The notes: a model not told the origin generated them from the letters alone. Positions 24,425 to 33,153 are shown, counted from the first letter of the stretch. The stretch is 52,860 bases of DNA from JBAYNW01 sp041678605 (GCA_041678605.1 JBAYNW010000012.1:1-52860); one strand, 5' to 3'. Translations and numbers: made by a program.

Positions 24425-25372
24425 TTATTTTACTTTTATTTCGGACTTTATTCTCTCCAGATACTTTACCGCATAAACCGCACCTATTGAGCCGTCTGAC
24501 GCCGCAGTTATAACTTGTCTGAGCGGAGTTCTTCTCACATCTCCCACCGCAAAAACTCCCAGTGCTGAGGTTTGCATGGTTTCATCAGTGATAATAAAAC
24601 CTGCTTCGTCCTGACTAAGCCCATCAATTCCGTCCACGTTGGGGCTAAAGCCTATGTAAGGGAAAACGCCGCCAACCTGAAGGTTTGAAATATTTTTAGT
24701 CTTGATATTTTCCAAAACAATTGCCGTTACAAGGTTTTCACCCAAAATTTCCTTTGGAATTGTATCAAAAACAAATTCTATTTTCTCATTTTTAAACGCT
24801 CTTTCCTGAATGATTTTGTCCGCTCTGAGAGTATCTCTGCGGTGAATAACATAAACTTTGTTTGCAAATTTGGTAAGATACATTGCCTCTTCAATGGCTG
24901 CATTTCCGCCACCGACGACCGCAACGATTTTGTCCTTATAAAAAGCACCATCGCAAACCGCACAGTAACTTACGCCGCGTCCTATGAATTCTTTTTCGCC
25001 CGGAATGCCAAGTTTTTTTGCCTGAGCACCGGTTGCAATAATTACCGTTTTTGCTTTAAAAACAGAATCTTTGGTATTAATAGTCTTGATTTGAGAGAGC
25101 AAATCAATATTTACAATCTCTTGCATGGGAAATTTTGCCACCCCGAATTTATCGGCGTGCTGTTCGAATTTTTCCATCAAATCAAATCCGTCGATAATCC
25201 CGAACCCCGGATAATTCTCAAGCTCCAAATAATTGGTCGGCTGACCGCCGAGCATGCTCGTATCAATTATAGCGGTGGAACAGGCACCTCTGGCTGCATA
25301 TATCGCAGCAGATAGTCCTGCAGGCCCTCCGCCTAATATTACCGTATCAAATTCATGTGTTTTAGTGTTCAT
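24425..25372 (-). CDS. trxB: Thioredoxin-disulfide reductase
   Basis: 315 residues, an FAD-dependent NADPH:thioredoxin reductase. The FAD loop GGGPAGLSAA is near residue 14, the redox-active CAVC at 137-140, the NADPH loop GGGNAA follows, and the second FAD motif GVFAVGDVRRTPLRQ lies near the end. GAGG lies ahead of the ATG. It is followed on the same strand only by convergent genes, so it is probably monocistronic. Confidence 0.96.
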   Translation of the reverse strand: MNTKTHEFDTVILGGGPAGLSAAIYAARGACSTAIIDTSMLGGQPTNYLELENYPGFGIIDGFDLMEKFEQHADKFGVAKFPMQEIVNIDLLSQIKTINTKDSVFKAKTVIIATGAQAKKLGIPGEKEFIGRGVSYCAVCDGAFYKDKIVAVVGGGNAAIEEAMYLTKFANKVYVIHRRDTLRADKIIQERAFKNEKIEFVFDTIPKEILGENLVTAIVLENIKTKNISNLQVGGVFPYIGFSPNVDGIDGLSQDEAGFIITDETMQTSALGVFAVGDVRRTPLRQVITAASDGSIGAVYAVKYLERIKSEIKVK

Positions 25373-25428
25373 TTCTTAAATCCTCGTCTGTTCTTAAAGT
25401 GAATAAAAAAATTATTCTCGTCTGCCGT

Positions 25429-25923
25429 TCACTTTATTGCTGCTCCTGATATTTTCTCTCCCGTTAATTTATAAGTTGCTGTATCGCTCTTTATAACATG
25501 CCCGTCAATTTCCGAAATCGTATCGAGTTTCAGATAATTTGTCCCTGTGAATGTCTCTTTTCCTAAATTTAATTGTACCGTATCCGTTAATTTTTTACTA
25601 TCGTAATCCCCTGTTTTCTTAAACTTTATTAACCTGCCGTTCACTTCGTCAACGCTGATAGAGGCATGTGCTCCAGAAAAGGGGTTATCTAATGTTATGA
25701 CGTTTCCGGCACGTGATAAGTTCCACAAATCAACGCTGTTTTCCTTAAAAATCCCTCCGTTATTTGTGGAAAGCAGACTTGAACTTACACGCCAAGTCCC
25801 GTAGAATTCTTTAGGTATTTTGTCGATGGAAATTCCCGCCTTAAGTGTGTACGTTTCCTCGGTAAATGCACAGGAAACAACAAAAAACAACGCCAGAAAC
25901 AGTAAAAAGATTTTTCTTTTCAT
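25429..25923 (-). CDS. Putative lipoprotein, lipocalin-like fold possible
   Basis: 164 residues. The lipoprotein-like signal MKRKIFLLFLALFFVVSC puts Cys18 as the likely lipidated residue. The mature part is beta-rich with YGTWRVSSSLL, DLWNLSRAGNVITLDNPFSG and GRLIKFKKTGDYD, which could form a small barrel. No enzyme motif is seen. TATAAT lies 9 nt before the ATG (minus strand, near 25933-25938), so the leader is very short. Confidence 0.75.
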   Translation of the reverse strand: MKRKIFLLFLALFFVVSCAFTEETYTLKAGISIDKIPKEFYGTWRVSSSLLSTNNGGIFKENSVDLWNLSRAGNVITLDNPFSGAHASISVDEVNGRLIKFKKTGDYDSKKLTDTVQLNLGKETFTGTNYLKLDTISEIDGHVIKSDTATYKLTGEKISGAAIK

Positions 25924-25970
25924 AACTTTTCGATTATAGCATGAATGTGAGCGGATCGAATAATCGAATA

Positions 25971-26080
25971 GTTGAAGGGCTTTTTACGAAGTGATTAAGT
26001 GACTGGGTGATTAAGTGATTAAGTGCAACAAAAAAAATTAAAACTTTCCTTTTCCCATTTCCCATTTCCCTTCTCCCCTA
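25971..26080. repeat. Composite repeat modules B+A, inverted copy
   Basis: GTTGAAGGGCTTTTTACG, then five AAGTGATT-type 8-bp units, then GTGCAAC, an A-run and CTTTCCTTTTCCC units. It is the reverse complement of 22992-23095. Confidence 0.75.
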
Positions 26081-26090
26081 TTGTAACAAA

Positions 26091-26151
26091 TTCTTAACAT
26101 GAATTAAGCATGAATTAAAGATGTTGATTTATTTGCCGATATAAGTAATAT
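26091..26151 (+). promoter_or_regulatory. Pho-box-like promoter of the 26217 gene
   Basis: Three tandem 11-bp units, TTCTTAACATG (26091-26101), AATTAAGCATG (26102-26112) and AATTAAAGATG (26113-26123), run directly into TTGATT (26124-26129). A 16-bp spacer and TAATAT (26146-26151) follow. Direct repeats with an 11-bp period next to the -35 are the usual site for OmpR/PhoB-type regulators. The TTAA core resembles cyanobacterial and Bacillus Pho boxes. It is nearly identical to 27368-27428. Confidence 0.7.
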
Positions 26152-26216
26152 GGAGAAAATAGAATAAAACGTTACAGATTTACAGGAAATAAATTAAACT
26201 TAAGGAGTATCAGGTA

Positions 26217-27188
26217 ATGGGAATGTCGGCATCACAATGCAGATTATTAACTCTGACGTCAAGACTGTCAGATTTAGAATTGTCTGCTCAGAGCATCTCA
26301 AATAGTAAGATAAGATTATCGCAAAGATCTGAAGCGATTGCGAAAGAATATTCTGATGCTCTGGATAAGAAAAAGTTGACAGTTTTGTCAGGTTATAATT
26401 CTACCACAGGTGCCTCAACATATATTGATGCGACAGCTTACAATTTGACTACTTATAATGCCGTATCAACAATGGATAAACAAAGATTTTTAAAAGATGC
26501 CGCCGGCAGAGTTTTAGTTTCTCAGGATGTTGCTGATATATTCAACTATGCAATTGGTCAAGAAAAAATGCATCAAAACCGATATCCTACTCTTGAAAAC
26601 TGGTTAAATTCTAACGGCTACACTTCAGACACAAATAATACTGATCCCAATTTCAAATATGACGCAGCCAAAGTGACTTATTATACTAATCTTTACACAG
26701 GTTTTGAAGGGTTTTTATACAAATTTGGCTACACTTCAGATCCTGCAAGTACAAGCGGAAGGACTTATGATGAGGGTGCCGTAAAATATTATGCTAATGT
26801 TTTTAGTGAAATGAAAGAATGCGGTTATAACATTATAAGCGATGGGGACTTAAAGAATCCGGACTGGCTCTGTTCGCAATTAAGCTCCGGAAACATATCC
26901 TTGTCAGAATGGGACAACTCTGCCAACAATGGAACGGGTGATTTTGTAAATGTTTCCTGGAGTTCAGGCGATACAACTCTTCAAACAAAAGATGACGACG
27001 CTGCGGCAACAAAGGCCGAAGCTAAATATACTGCGGATATGGCAGAAGTCGAAACCAAAGACAAAAGATTTGATTTAAACCTAAAGAATATAGATACCGA
27101 ACACACAGCCGTGCAAACAGAAGTGGATACGGTCAAAAAAGTAATAGATAAAAACATCGAAAAATCTTTCAAGATATTTGATGCATAA
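26217..27188 (+). CDS. Paralogue 1 of an unassigned repeat-containing protein (MGMSASQ family)
   Basis: 323 residues, no known family. The first 60 residues (MGMSASQCRLLTLTSRLSDL, then SAQSISNSKIRLSQRSEAI) and the last 55 (ending VIDKNIEKSFKIFDA) are amphipathic helices very like those of its neighbour and recall the paired terminal helices of flagellin-like or hook-associated proteins. The middle holds two related units of GYTSD...YDAAKVTYYTN/YDEGAVKYYAN type. There is no signal peptide, so export, if any, would be by another route. AAGGAG lies 9 nt before the ATG. Function unknown; a structural or exported role is a guess. Confidence 0.75.
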   Translation: MGMSASQCRLLTLTSRLSDLELSAQSISNSKIRLSQRSEAIAKEYSDALDKKKLTVLSGYNSTTGASTYIDATAYNLTTYNAVSTMDKQRFLKDAAGRVLVSQDVADIFNYAIGQEKMHQNRYPTLENWLNSNGYTSDTNNTDPNFKYDAAKVTYYTNLYTGFEGFLYKFGYTSDPASTSGRTYDEGAVKYYANVFSEMKECGYNIISDGDLKNPDWLCSQLSSGNISLSEWDNSANNGTGDFVNVSWSSGDTTLQTKDDDAAATKAEAKYTADMAEVETKDKRFDLNLKNIDTEHTAVQTEVDTVKKVIDKNIEKSFKIFDA

Positions 27189-27326
27189 AAAGAGGGGAAA
27201 CGGGAAGCTTTGAAGTTTAGAAGCTTAGGGGTTTTGCAACGTAAACCAAACTTCCAAAAGCCTTTCACCCTCTCACCCGTTAAAACAATTAACCTACCTA
27301 TTCCCATAAATTTCGTAACGTTTAAT

Positions 27327-27358
27327 GACGCTGATTTTCGAGTTAGCGTCTTTTTATT
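27327..27358 (+). terminator. Intrinsic terminator between the two paralogues
   Basis: An 8-bp stem GACGCTGA/TTAGCGTC, loop TTTTCGAG, then TTTTTATTT. It lies just before the second Pho-box-like promoter, so the paralogues are separate transcription units. Confidence 0.8.
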
Positions 27359-27367
27359 TGTAACATT

Positions 27368-27428
27368 TTCTTAACATGAATTGAGCATGAATTAAAGATG
27401 TTGATTTATTTGCCGATATAAGTAATAT
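27368..27428 (+). promoter_or_regulatory. Pho-box-like promoter of the 27474 gene
   Basis: TTCTTAACATG, AATTGAGCATG and AATTAAAGATG, then TTGATT (27401-27406), a 16-bp spacer and TAATAT (27423-27428). Only one base in the three repeats differs from the first copy, and the -35 to -10 segment is identical. The 5' leader after the -10 differs more. Confidence 0.7.
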
Positions 27429-27473
27429 AGGAAAAATAGATGTAAATGTTACAAATTTAAGGAGTATCAGGTA

Positions 27474-28493
27474 ATGGGAATGTCAGCATCACAATGCAGG
27501 TTATTATCTCTGACAGCGAGACTGTCGGATTTAGAATTGTCTGCTCAGAGCATTTCAAACAGCAAGATAAGATTATCGCAAAGATCTGAAGACATTGCAA
27601 GAGAATATTCAGACGCCCTTGATAAGGAAAAATTGACTGTAATGTCAGGTTACAACGCCTCTACCGGTGCTGCGACCTATGTAGATGCATCGGCATATAA
27701 TTTGACAACCTATAACGCGGTATCAACAATGGATAAACAAAGATTTTTGAAAGATACTGCGGGCAGAGTTCTTGTTACTTCAAAGGTTGGCACAGCTTAC
27801 GATAATGCTTTGTCTAAAAGCCAACAGCTGCAGCAACAGTATCCTACTGCTGAAGCGTACTTGAACAGTCAAGGCTACACTTCAGATTCAAATAATACTA
27901 ATCCTAATTTGACATATGACGCAGCCAAAGTGACTTATTATACTAATGTTTACACAGGGCTGGAGGCTTTCTTAAAAAGTTTAGGCTATACTTCAGACCC
28001 TAACGCAAATAATAATAATTCAGGTACAGGCACCAGCACAGTAACTGATGCAAAGGGTGGCACGGTTCCAATTGCTACTTATACCTACGATCAAGGTGCG
28101 GTTGCCTACTACACAAATGTATTCAACGAAATTAAAGAAAACGGATATAATGAGCCGGGTGATGATAATATGCAAAACGGAGACTGGTTGTATTCACAAT
28201 TATCATCAGGTAATGTATCTTTGTACGAAAACAATGGAACAGGTGATTTTACAAATGTATCCTGGTCAAGCGGCGATTCAACTCTTCAATCAAAGAGTGA
28301 TGACGCAGACATAGCCAGGGCCGAAGCCAAATATAATGTAGAAATGGCGGAAGTACAGTCAAAAGATAAAAGATTTGACCTGAGTTTGAAAAGTATAGAT
28401 ACAGAACATACTGCCATTCAGACAGAAATGGATTCGGTTAAAAAAGTAATCGACAAAAACATTGAAAAATCGTTCAAGATATTTGATGCGTAA
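27474..28493 (+). CDS. Paralogue 2 of an unassigned repeat-containing protein (MGMSASQ family)
   Basis: 339 residues. Residues 1-95 and the C-terminal 60 are strongly conserved with paralogue 1 (MGMSASQCRLLSLTARLSDL; KVIDKNIEKSFKIFDA). The centre has diverged and carries an insertion rich in Asn, Gly, Ser and Thr (NANNNNSGTGTSTVTDAKGG) between the two GYTSD/YD-x-x-AV-x-YYTN units. Conserved ends with a variable middle is the pattern of surface filament subunits, but no homology to them can be claimed. AAGGAG precedes the ATG at the same spacing as in paralogue 1. Confidence 0.75.
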   Translation: MGMSASQCRLLSLTARLSDLELSAQSISNSKIRLSQRSEDIAREYSDALDKEKLTVMSGYNASTGAATYVDASAYNLTTYNAVSTMDKQRFLKDTAGRVLVTSKVGTAYDNALSKSQQLQQQYPTAEAYLNSQGYTSDSNNTNPNLTYDAAKVTYYTNVYTGLEAFLKSLGYTSDPNANNNNSGTGTSTVTDAKGGTVPIATYTYDQGAVAYYTNVFNEIKENGYNEPGDDNMQNGDWLYSQLSSGNVSLYENNGTGDFTNVSWSSGDSTLQSKSDDADIARAEAKYNVEMAEVQSKDKRFDLSLKSIDTEHTAIQTEMDSVKKVIDKNIEKSFKIFDA

Positions 28494-28536
28494 AAGGATA
28501 TGTAACAACTCAGGTAAAAATGCAAACAAGTCTTGC

Positions 28537-28672
28537 GTCATTGCGAGGCGAGGGTTTCCGGCTATGCACAAATTGCCCACCGAAGCAATCTTACCGGCAT
28601 GCACACGTTAGAAAGATTGCTTCGAAATGCAAACCTTTTATTGTAACTATAAGACTCATGTCTCGCAATGAC
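28537..28672. repeat. Palindromic intergenic repeat (CATTGCGAGG type), copy 2
   Basis: It starts GTCATTGCGAGGCGAGGG and ends CTCGCAATGAC, with GAAGCAATCTTAC and GAAAGATTGCTTCG as inner arms. It has the same ends as 15354-15440 but a longer interior. It lies between the 27474 gene and radA. Confidence 0.75.
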
Positions 28673-28738
28673 TCAGCAGTGTAGGTTTTAAGTGGTGTAA
28701 TTATTTCTTGCCGACCTGAGTCGTTACGAGGATATTAG

Positions 28739-30130
28739 CTAAGAAACCTTTGACACGCAGGACGTAATTGCGTCAATCAGGCGTTTTACCCGTACGATTT
28801 CTATTCCGTCAATTTTCTTTCCTGATATTGAATTGGAATTCGGGATAATTGCCTTCTTAAACCCTAGTTTTTGGGCTTCTTTAATCCTTTTTTCAATGTT
28901 GTTGACTGCTCGAATTTCACCTGAAAGCCCGATTTCACCGATTATTACTGTGTGAGAATCTACAACAACATCTCTGGCACAGGTTGCAACGGCCAGTGCA
29001 ATGCCCAAATCCGCAGCAGGCTCGGAAATTTCCACCCCGCCGATTACGTTTACGTAAACATCCTGCTTGGAAAGATTCAGTCCAACTCTTTTTTCCAAAA
29101 CCGCCAGAATTTGTAAAACTCTGCTGAAATCAACGCCGTTTGTGACTCTGCGGGGGCTGGGATAAGGGGTTGTTCCCACAAGTGCCTGAATTTCAACCAG
29201 AAGTGGACGTGTGCCTTCGCTTGTTGCTATAATTACGCTTCCGGGGGTCATAATTTCAGAATGTTCGTTCAAAAACAATTCGCTTGGATTTGTCACCTCA
29301 ATGAGCCCTTCTGTTCCCATCTTGAAAATTCCAACCTCGGAAGTGTTTCCAAACCTGTTTTTTACGGCACGCAAAATCCTGTAAGATTTGTATTTATCAC
29401 CTTCAAAATAGATTACCGTATCAACCATGTGTTCCAGAACCTTTGGCCCTGCAATGTTTCCGTCTTTTGTAACGTGACCGATGACAATTACCGTGATGTT
29501 TTCATTTTTTGCCATCTGCATCAAAAAATTGCAGCACTCCCTGATTTGGGAAATACTTCCGGCGGAACTCGCCATATTTTGCGTGTAAATCGCCTGAATA
29601 CTGTCTACTACGACCACATCAGGTTTTATATTCTCAATCTCTTTTTTTATAAGCTCCAAATTGGTTTGGGGGTAAATATAAAGACCTTCGGCCTTGATTG
29701 AAAGCCTGTCCGCCCTCAGCTTTATCTGGCTTAAAGATTCTTCGGCAGAAACATACAAAACTTTTTTATTACCTAAAGCGTTGGAACTTTTGGCCAAAAG
29801 CCCGCTTGTCTGCAAAATCAATGTTGATTTTCCTATTCCGGGATCTCCGGCGATTAAAACCAGAGAGCCTTGAATCAAACCGCCGCCCAACACTCTGTCA
29901 AATTCTGAAATATTTGTACTCAGCCTGATTTCATTGCTTAATTCGATATCGCTTAACAAGGCCGGTTTTTGGGTGTTTAAAAAATCAACATTAGCCGGTG
30001 GTTGAGCTGAATTCTGCTGAATTTCTTCAATCAAACTTCCCCACGTTGAACATTCGGGACATTTGCCCAAATATCCCGCCGTTTCATACCCGCACTCTTG
30101 ACATATCCATTTTGTTTTAACTTTAGCCAT
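28739..30130 (-). CDS. radA: DNA repair protein RadA
   Basis: 463 residues, a RecA-like DnaB-type helicase acting in recombination. The N-terminal zinc finger has C10, C13, C24 and C27. Walker A GDPGIGKST is at 95-103, the RadA-specific KNRFG follows near residue 255, and the C-terminal Lon-protease-like domain contains GVEISEPAADLGIALA. TATAAT (30137-30142) lies 6 bp before the ATG at 30130 without a Shine-Dalgarno, the leaderless layout. Confidence 0.96.
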   Translation of the reverse strand: MAKVKTKWICQECGYETAGYLGKCPECSTWGSLIEEIQQNSAQPPANVDFLNTQKPALLSDIELSNEIRLSTNISEFDRVLGGGLIQGSLVLIAGDPGIGKSTLILQTSGLLAKSSNALGNKKVLYVSAEESLSQIKLRADRLSIKAEGLYIYPQTNLELIKKEIENIKPDVVVVDSIQAIYTQNMASSAGSISQIRECCNFLMQMAKNENITVIVIGHVTKDGNIAGPKVLEHMVDTVIYFEGDKYKSYRILRAVKNRFGNTSEVGIFKMGTEGLIEVTNPSELFLNEHSEIMTPGSVIIATSEGTRPLLVEIQALVGTTPYPSPRRVTNGVDFSRVLQILAVLEKRVGLNLSKQDVYVNVIGGVEISEPAADLGIALAVATCARDVVVDSHTVIIGEIGLSGEIRAVNNIEKRIKEAQKLGFKKAIIPNSNSISGKKIDGIEIVRVKRLIDAITSCVSKVS

Positions 30131-30223
30131 GAAAGTATTATAGCATAAAAGGTTGAAGGGCTTAATGGCTGAAGGGTTATCAGTTAAAATTAATCCCCGG
30201 CTAAACCTCCCTTCCCTTTTCCC

Positions 30224-30421
30224 TCACTGTGCGAGCGAGAATCCGTGCATCGGTTTTACAACTACATCACCTTTTTTGTCAATATTTTGTAATGATTCTC
30301 TCAAATTATTGAGGGCGTCTTTTTCGGTCTTTCCAAATCCCAGCACGTTTTTGACAATGCAATTTGCCACATAAGCCCTGTTTCGGTTATTTCTGTAAAT
30401 CATAGCAGGATATTCAATCAT
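30224..30421 (-). CDS. HicB-like antitoxin domain protein, orphan
   Basis: 65 residues from the ATG at 30421, preceded by AAGAGGTG; a frame 7 codons longer has no signal. MIEYPAMIYRNNRNRAYVANC, then GFGKTEKDALNNLRESL, follows the HicB partial-RNase-H fold. No DNA-binding tail and no hicA toxin gene lie on either side. It may be a solitary regulator or a remnant of a pair. Confidence 0.75.
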   Translation of the reverse strand: MIEYPAMIYRNNRNRAYVANCIVKNVLGFGKTEKDALNNLRESLQNIDKKGDVVVKPMHGFSLAQ

Positions 30422-30630
30422 CTTTACACCTCTTTTCGGCAACTCATAACTCTTTGTTAATCGGATTTAAAATAAATTTATTAAAAATTTCTTCAAAAAA
30501 CCCTCCAAACAGATGGCTATAAAATTTAAAACGCAGACAGAAGGGGGTGGATGGTTGTCGATTGAAAATTTATCTTTACCAATTATAATTTTTTTTGTGA
30601 TATACTTCTTAACAGAAATAAAGAGGAATT

Positions 30631-31581
30631 ATGAAAATCAGTGTAAAAGTGCCTGCCACTACGGCAAATTTCGGTTCGGGATTTGATTGTTTGGGCATGG
30701 CTTTACCAATATATAACGTAATAACAATTGAAGAAACAGTACTACCCGGAACAGGGATTGAGATAAACATTATTTCCGAAACGGATGATGATGATGAATT
30801 TGCAATCGAACATATCCCGAAAGACGAAAATAATATTATCTATAAAGCGGTTGAAATGCTTTACAATTCCATCGGGCAGTCGCCAAGCGAGCTAAAAATC
30901 AATATAAAATCTCAAATTCCTATTGCAAAAGGGCTTGGAAGTTCAGCTTCAATAATTGTAGGCGGGCTTTTAGCGGCAAATGAGCTTCTTAACAGACCTG
31001 CTGATGAAGCAGCACTCCTTTCAATTGCGACAGAAGTCGAAGGACACCCCGACAACGTTACCCCTGCTATCGTAGGCGGACTTGTTTTGACTTCTCAGGA
31101 AGACGACGGAAGTATTATTTACAGAAAATTGCCTTGGCCCGAAGAATGGCATCTTACGCTTTGTATCCCTGATTATGAGCTGGCAACCGACATTTCCCGC
31201 TCGGTTTTACCTAAAGAAGTTCCTCTCAAAGACGCCACTTTTAACTCAAGAAGAACGGCTATGTTTGTTAATGCCCTGTACACAAAAGATGCTGAATTGA
31301 TGAAACTGGCACTTCAAGACAAGCTGCATCAGCCTTACAGAACAAAACTGGTTCCGGGGTTGCAGGATATTATTGAAAATTTAAAACACGAAGACAATGT
31401 TATCGGGTGTGTTTTAAGCGGTGCCGGCCCGTCAATTTTGATAGTTTCCGAAAAAAATAATTTGGATAAAATCAAGTCGGTAGTAAGTGAAACATGGGCT
31501 AATTTTAACGTCAAAACCGACATCCGCACCCTGAAAGTCGAAGAAAAAGGTGCTCAAATTCTTGAATCAGGTTCGGTATAA
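30631..31581 (+). CDS. thrB: Homoserine kinase
   Basis: 316 residues, GHMP kinase family. It phosphorylates homoserine in threonine synthesis. VPATTANFGSGFDCLG is at the N terminus, the ATP loop PIAKGLGSSAS at about 92-102, and VLSGAGPSILI near residue 265. AAGAGG lies before the ATG. No thrC or hom gene is next to it. Confidence 0.95.
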   Translation: MKISVKVPATTANFGSGFDCLGMALPIYNVITIEETVLPGTGIEINIISETDDDDEFAIEHIPKDENNIIYKAVEMLYNSIGQSPSELKINIKSQIPIAKGLGSSASIIVGGLLAANELLNRPADEAALLSIATEVEGHPDNVTPAIVGGLVLTSQEDDGSIIYRKLPWPEEWHLTLCIPDYELATDISRSVLPKEVPLKDATFNSRRTAMFVNALYTKDAELMKLALQDKLHQPYRTKLVPGLQDIIENLKHEDNVIGCVLSGAGPSILIVSEKNNLDKIKSVVSETWANFNVKTDIRTLKVEEKGAQILESGSV

Positions 31582-31614
31582 AAAATTATTTTTTAACAAA
31601 AGTTCTGATAACAA

Positions 31615-31643
31615 TTGACAATTTATAAAAAATAGCGTATCAT
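31615..31643 (+). promoter_or_regulatory. Promoter of the 31665 gene
   Basis: TTGACA (31615-31620), a 17-bp spacer and TATCAT (31638-31643), then a short leader with GAAGGA before the ATG. Confidence 0.6.
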
Positions 31644-31664
31644 TATTATGTAAGAAGGATAATT

Positions 31665-31967
31665 ATGCATAAAAGATGGTATGACTTTGATCCGACTGTG
31701 AGTTTATCTGTGAGCTTGATGAGAAATGTTGATGAGCAAACTCAACTTAAGTGTGCAGATTTTATAATTAACTATGCCAAAGAAAGGGATGTCAGGCTCA
31801 AGAGCAGCACCCTAAATGACGCCTTTAACTACATTCTAAGAAGATGGTACGATAAAGACGAAAGAATTGCCGAGGCATTTGAATATTTTCAAGCTTCTCC
31901 CGTTGGAATTCAAAAGGAAATATCTCTGGAGGTTATCAGCTTTTTGCAGTATTCGGAACTGTATTAA
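31665..31967 (+). CDS. Small soluble protein of unknown function
   Basis: 100 residues, helical and charged (MHKRWYDFDPTVSLSVSLMRNV, then NDAFNYILRRWYDKDERIAEAFEYF). No family, cysteine or membrane segment is recognised. A good promoter and a GAAGGA Shine-Dalgarno support expression. It is convergent with the DUF4143 ATPase. Confidence 0.7.
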   Translation: MHKRWYDFDPTVSLSVSLMRNVDEQTQLKCADFIINYAKERDVRLKSSTLNDAFNYILRRWYDKDERIAEAFEYFQASPVGIQKEISLEVISFLQYSELY

Positions 31968-31993
31968 TTTTTGGTTCTTACAAGCAGGGTGTT

Positions 31994-33139
31994 TTATGAT
32001 TTATGTCCGAAAAACTCAAACCAATTATCCTGATTTATAATGCTGTAGGAAGTATTTTCATAAGTATTTAAAAATTTTAATGGTAATTTTACTTTTGCTC
32101 CGGCGTTATATTTAAACTCATATGCGTCCAATTTTCCGTCGTGTTCTTCTATATAGTCTATTTCTTGACCCGAATACATTCGCCAAAAATACTTATTACA
32201 ATATTTTTTGTTATATTCATTAAATTTCATCCGCTCTATTATACAAAAATTCTCCCATAAAAATCCTGCGTCAGTTCTTAAGGCAAGTTGATTGAAATTA
32301 GCAATCAAAGAATTTCGTATTCCCAAGTCGTAGAAATAGATTTTCTTTGATTTGCCGATTTCTTTTCTCAAATTTCTGCTAAAGGAACCAAGGCTGAACA
32401 CAATGAAACATTTTTCCAATAAATCAATATATTTGCTAACCGTCATGCTGCTCAATCCAAGCTTCTGGCCTATTTCATTGAAAGAAACCTCATTGCCTAC
32501 CTGTAAAGCCAACAACCTCAGCAAATCCAGTAATATATTTGAATTTTTAATATTGTCGAATGCCAGAATATCTTTGTACAAATACTTGCTTGTTATGTTA
32601 TTAAGCTCCTCTATAGCATCCTCTTCAGCCAAATCAAAAACGGACGGGTATAACCCGTATCGCAGGATATTGTCCATTTTCCCGCCAATTTCAAATAAAT
32701 CATATTTTGTCATTATCTCCCCAATAGATAAAGGATAGAGTATAAACTCTCTGCTTCTGCCCACAAGCGGCTCACCAACCTGATTGGATAATTCGAAACT
32801 GGACGAACCGGTTGCTATTATTTGAATTTGCGGATATGTATCAACTAAAATTTTTAAAATATGGCCTATTTTACTAATGTTTTGTGCTTCATCAAGCACA
32901 ACTAAATCATTATCGTTAAGGTAGCTTTTGAGTGCCATTTCATTTGTAGTTTCAATGCTTAATTTAACATTCAAAAGTTCGCAGTTTAAGTATTTCACCT
33001 TTTTGCCAAGTGCCTCCTGCTCTTTGAGGATTTGCTTTGACAAAGTTGTCTTTCCCGTGCGTCTTGCCCCGTAAATTACAATAACCTTACCGCGATAAAG
33101 CCACTTTTCGATATTTTCTTTTACACTGCGTTCAAACAA
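31994..33139 (-). CDS. AAA-family ATPase with DUF4143 C-terminal domain
   Basis: 381 residues. Walker A GARRTGKTT is near residue 24, Walker B LVVLDEAQ near 78, and sensor-1 IIATGSSS near 108. A winged-helix-like section (NEIGQKLGLSSMTVSKYIDLLEKCFIV) and a PDDEXK-like DUF4143 end with DYIEEHDGKLDAYEFK follow. These proteins are common and mobile in anaerobes; their role is unclear. Two tandem 32-bp near-palindromes sit directly upstream and could be a binding site for the protein itself (inference). Confidence 0.88.
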   Translation of the reverse strand: MFERSVKENIEKWLYRGKVIVIYGARRTGKTTLSKQILKEQEALGKKVKYLNCELLNVKLSIETTNEMALKSYLNDNDLVVLDEAQNISKIGHILKILVDTYPQIQIIATGSSSFELSNQVGEPLVGRSREFILYPLSIGEIMTKYDLFEIGGKMDNILRYGLYPSVFDLAEEDAIEELNNITSKYLYKDILAFDNIKNSNILLDLLRLLALQVGNEVSFNEIGQKLGLSSMTVSKYIDLLEKCFIVFSLGSFSRNLRKEIGKSKKIYFYDLGIRNSLIANFNQLALRTDAGFLWENFCIIERMKFNEYNKKYCNKYFWRMYSGQEIDYIEEHDGKLDAYEFKYNAGAKVKLPLKFLNTYENTSYSIINQDNWFEFFGHKS

Positions 33140-33153
33140 AACATACTCCTTTA

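Noticed and set aside
28048..28314. 88-codon frame inside the 27474 gene
   Set aside because: An alternative frame over a low-complexity insertion, with no ribosome site.
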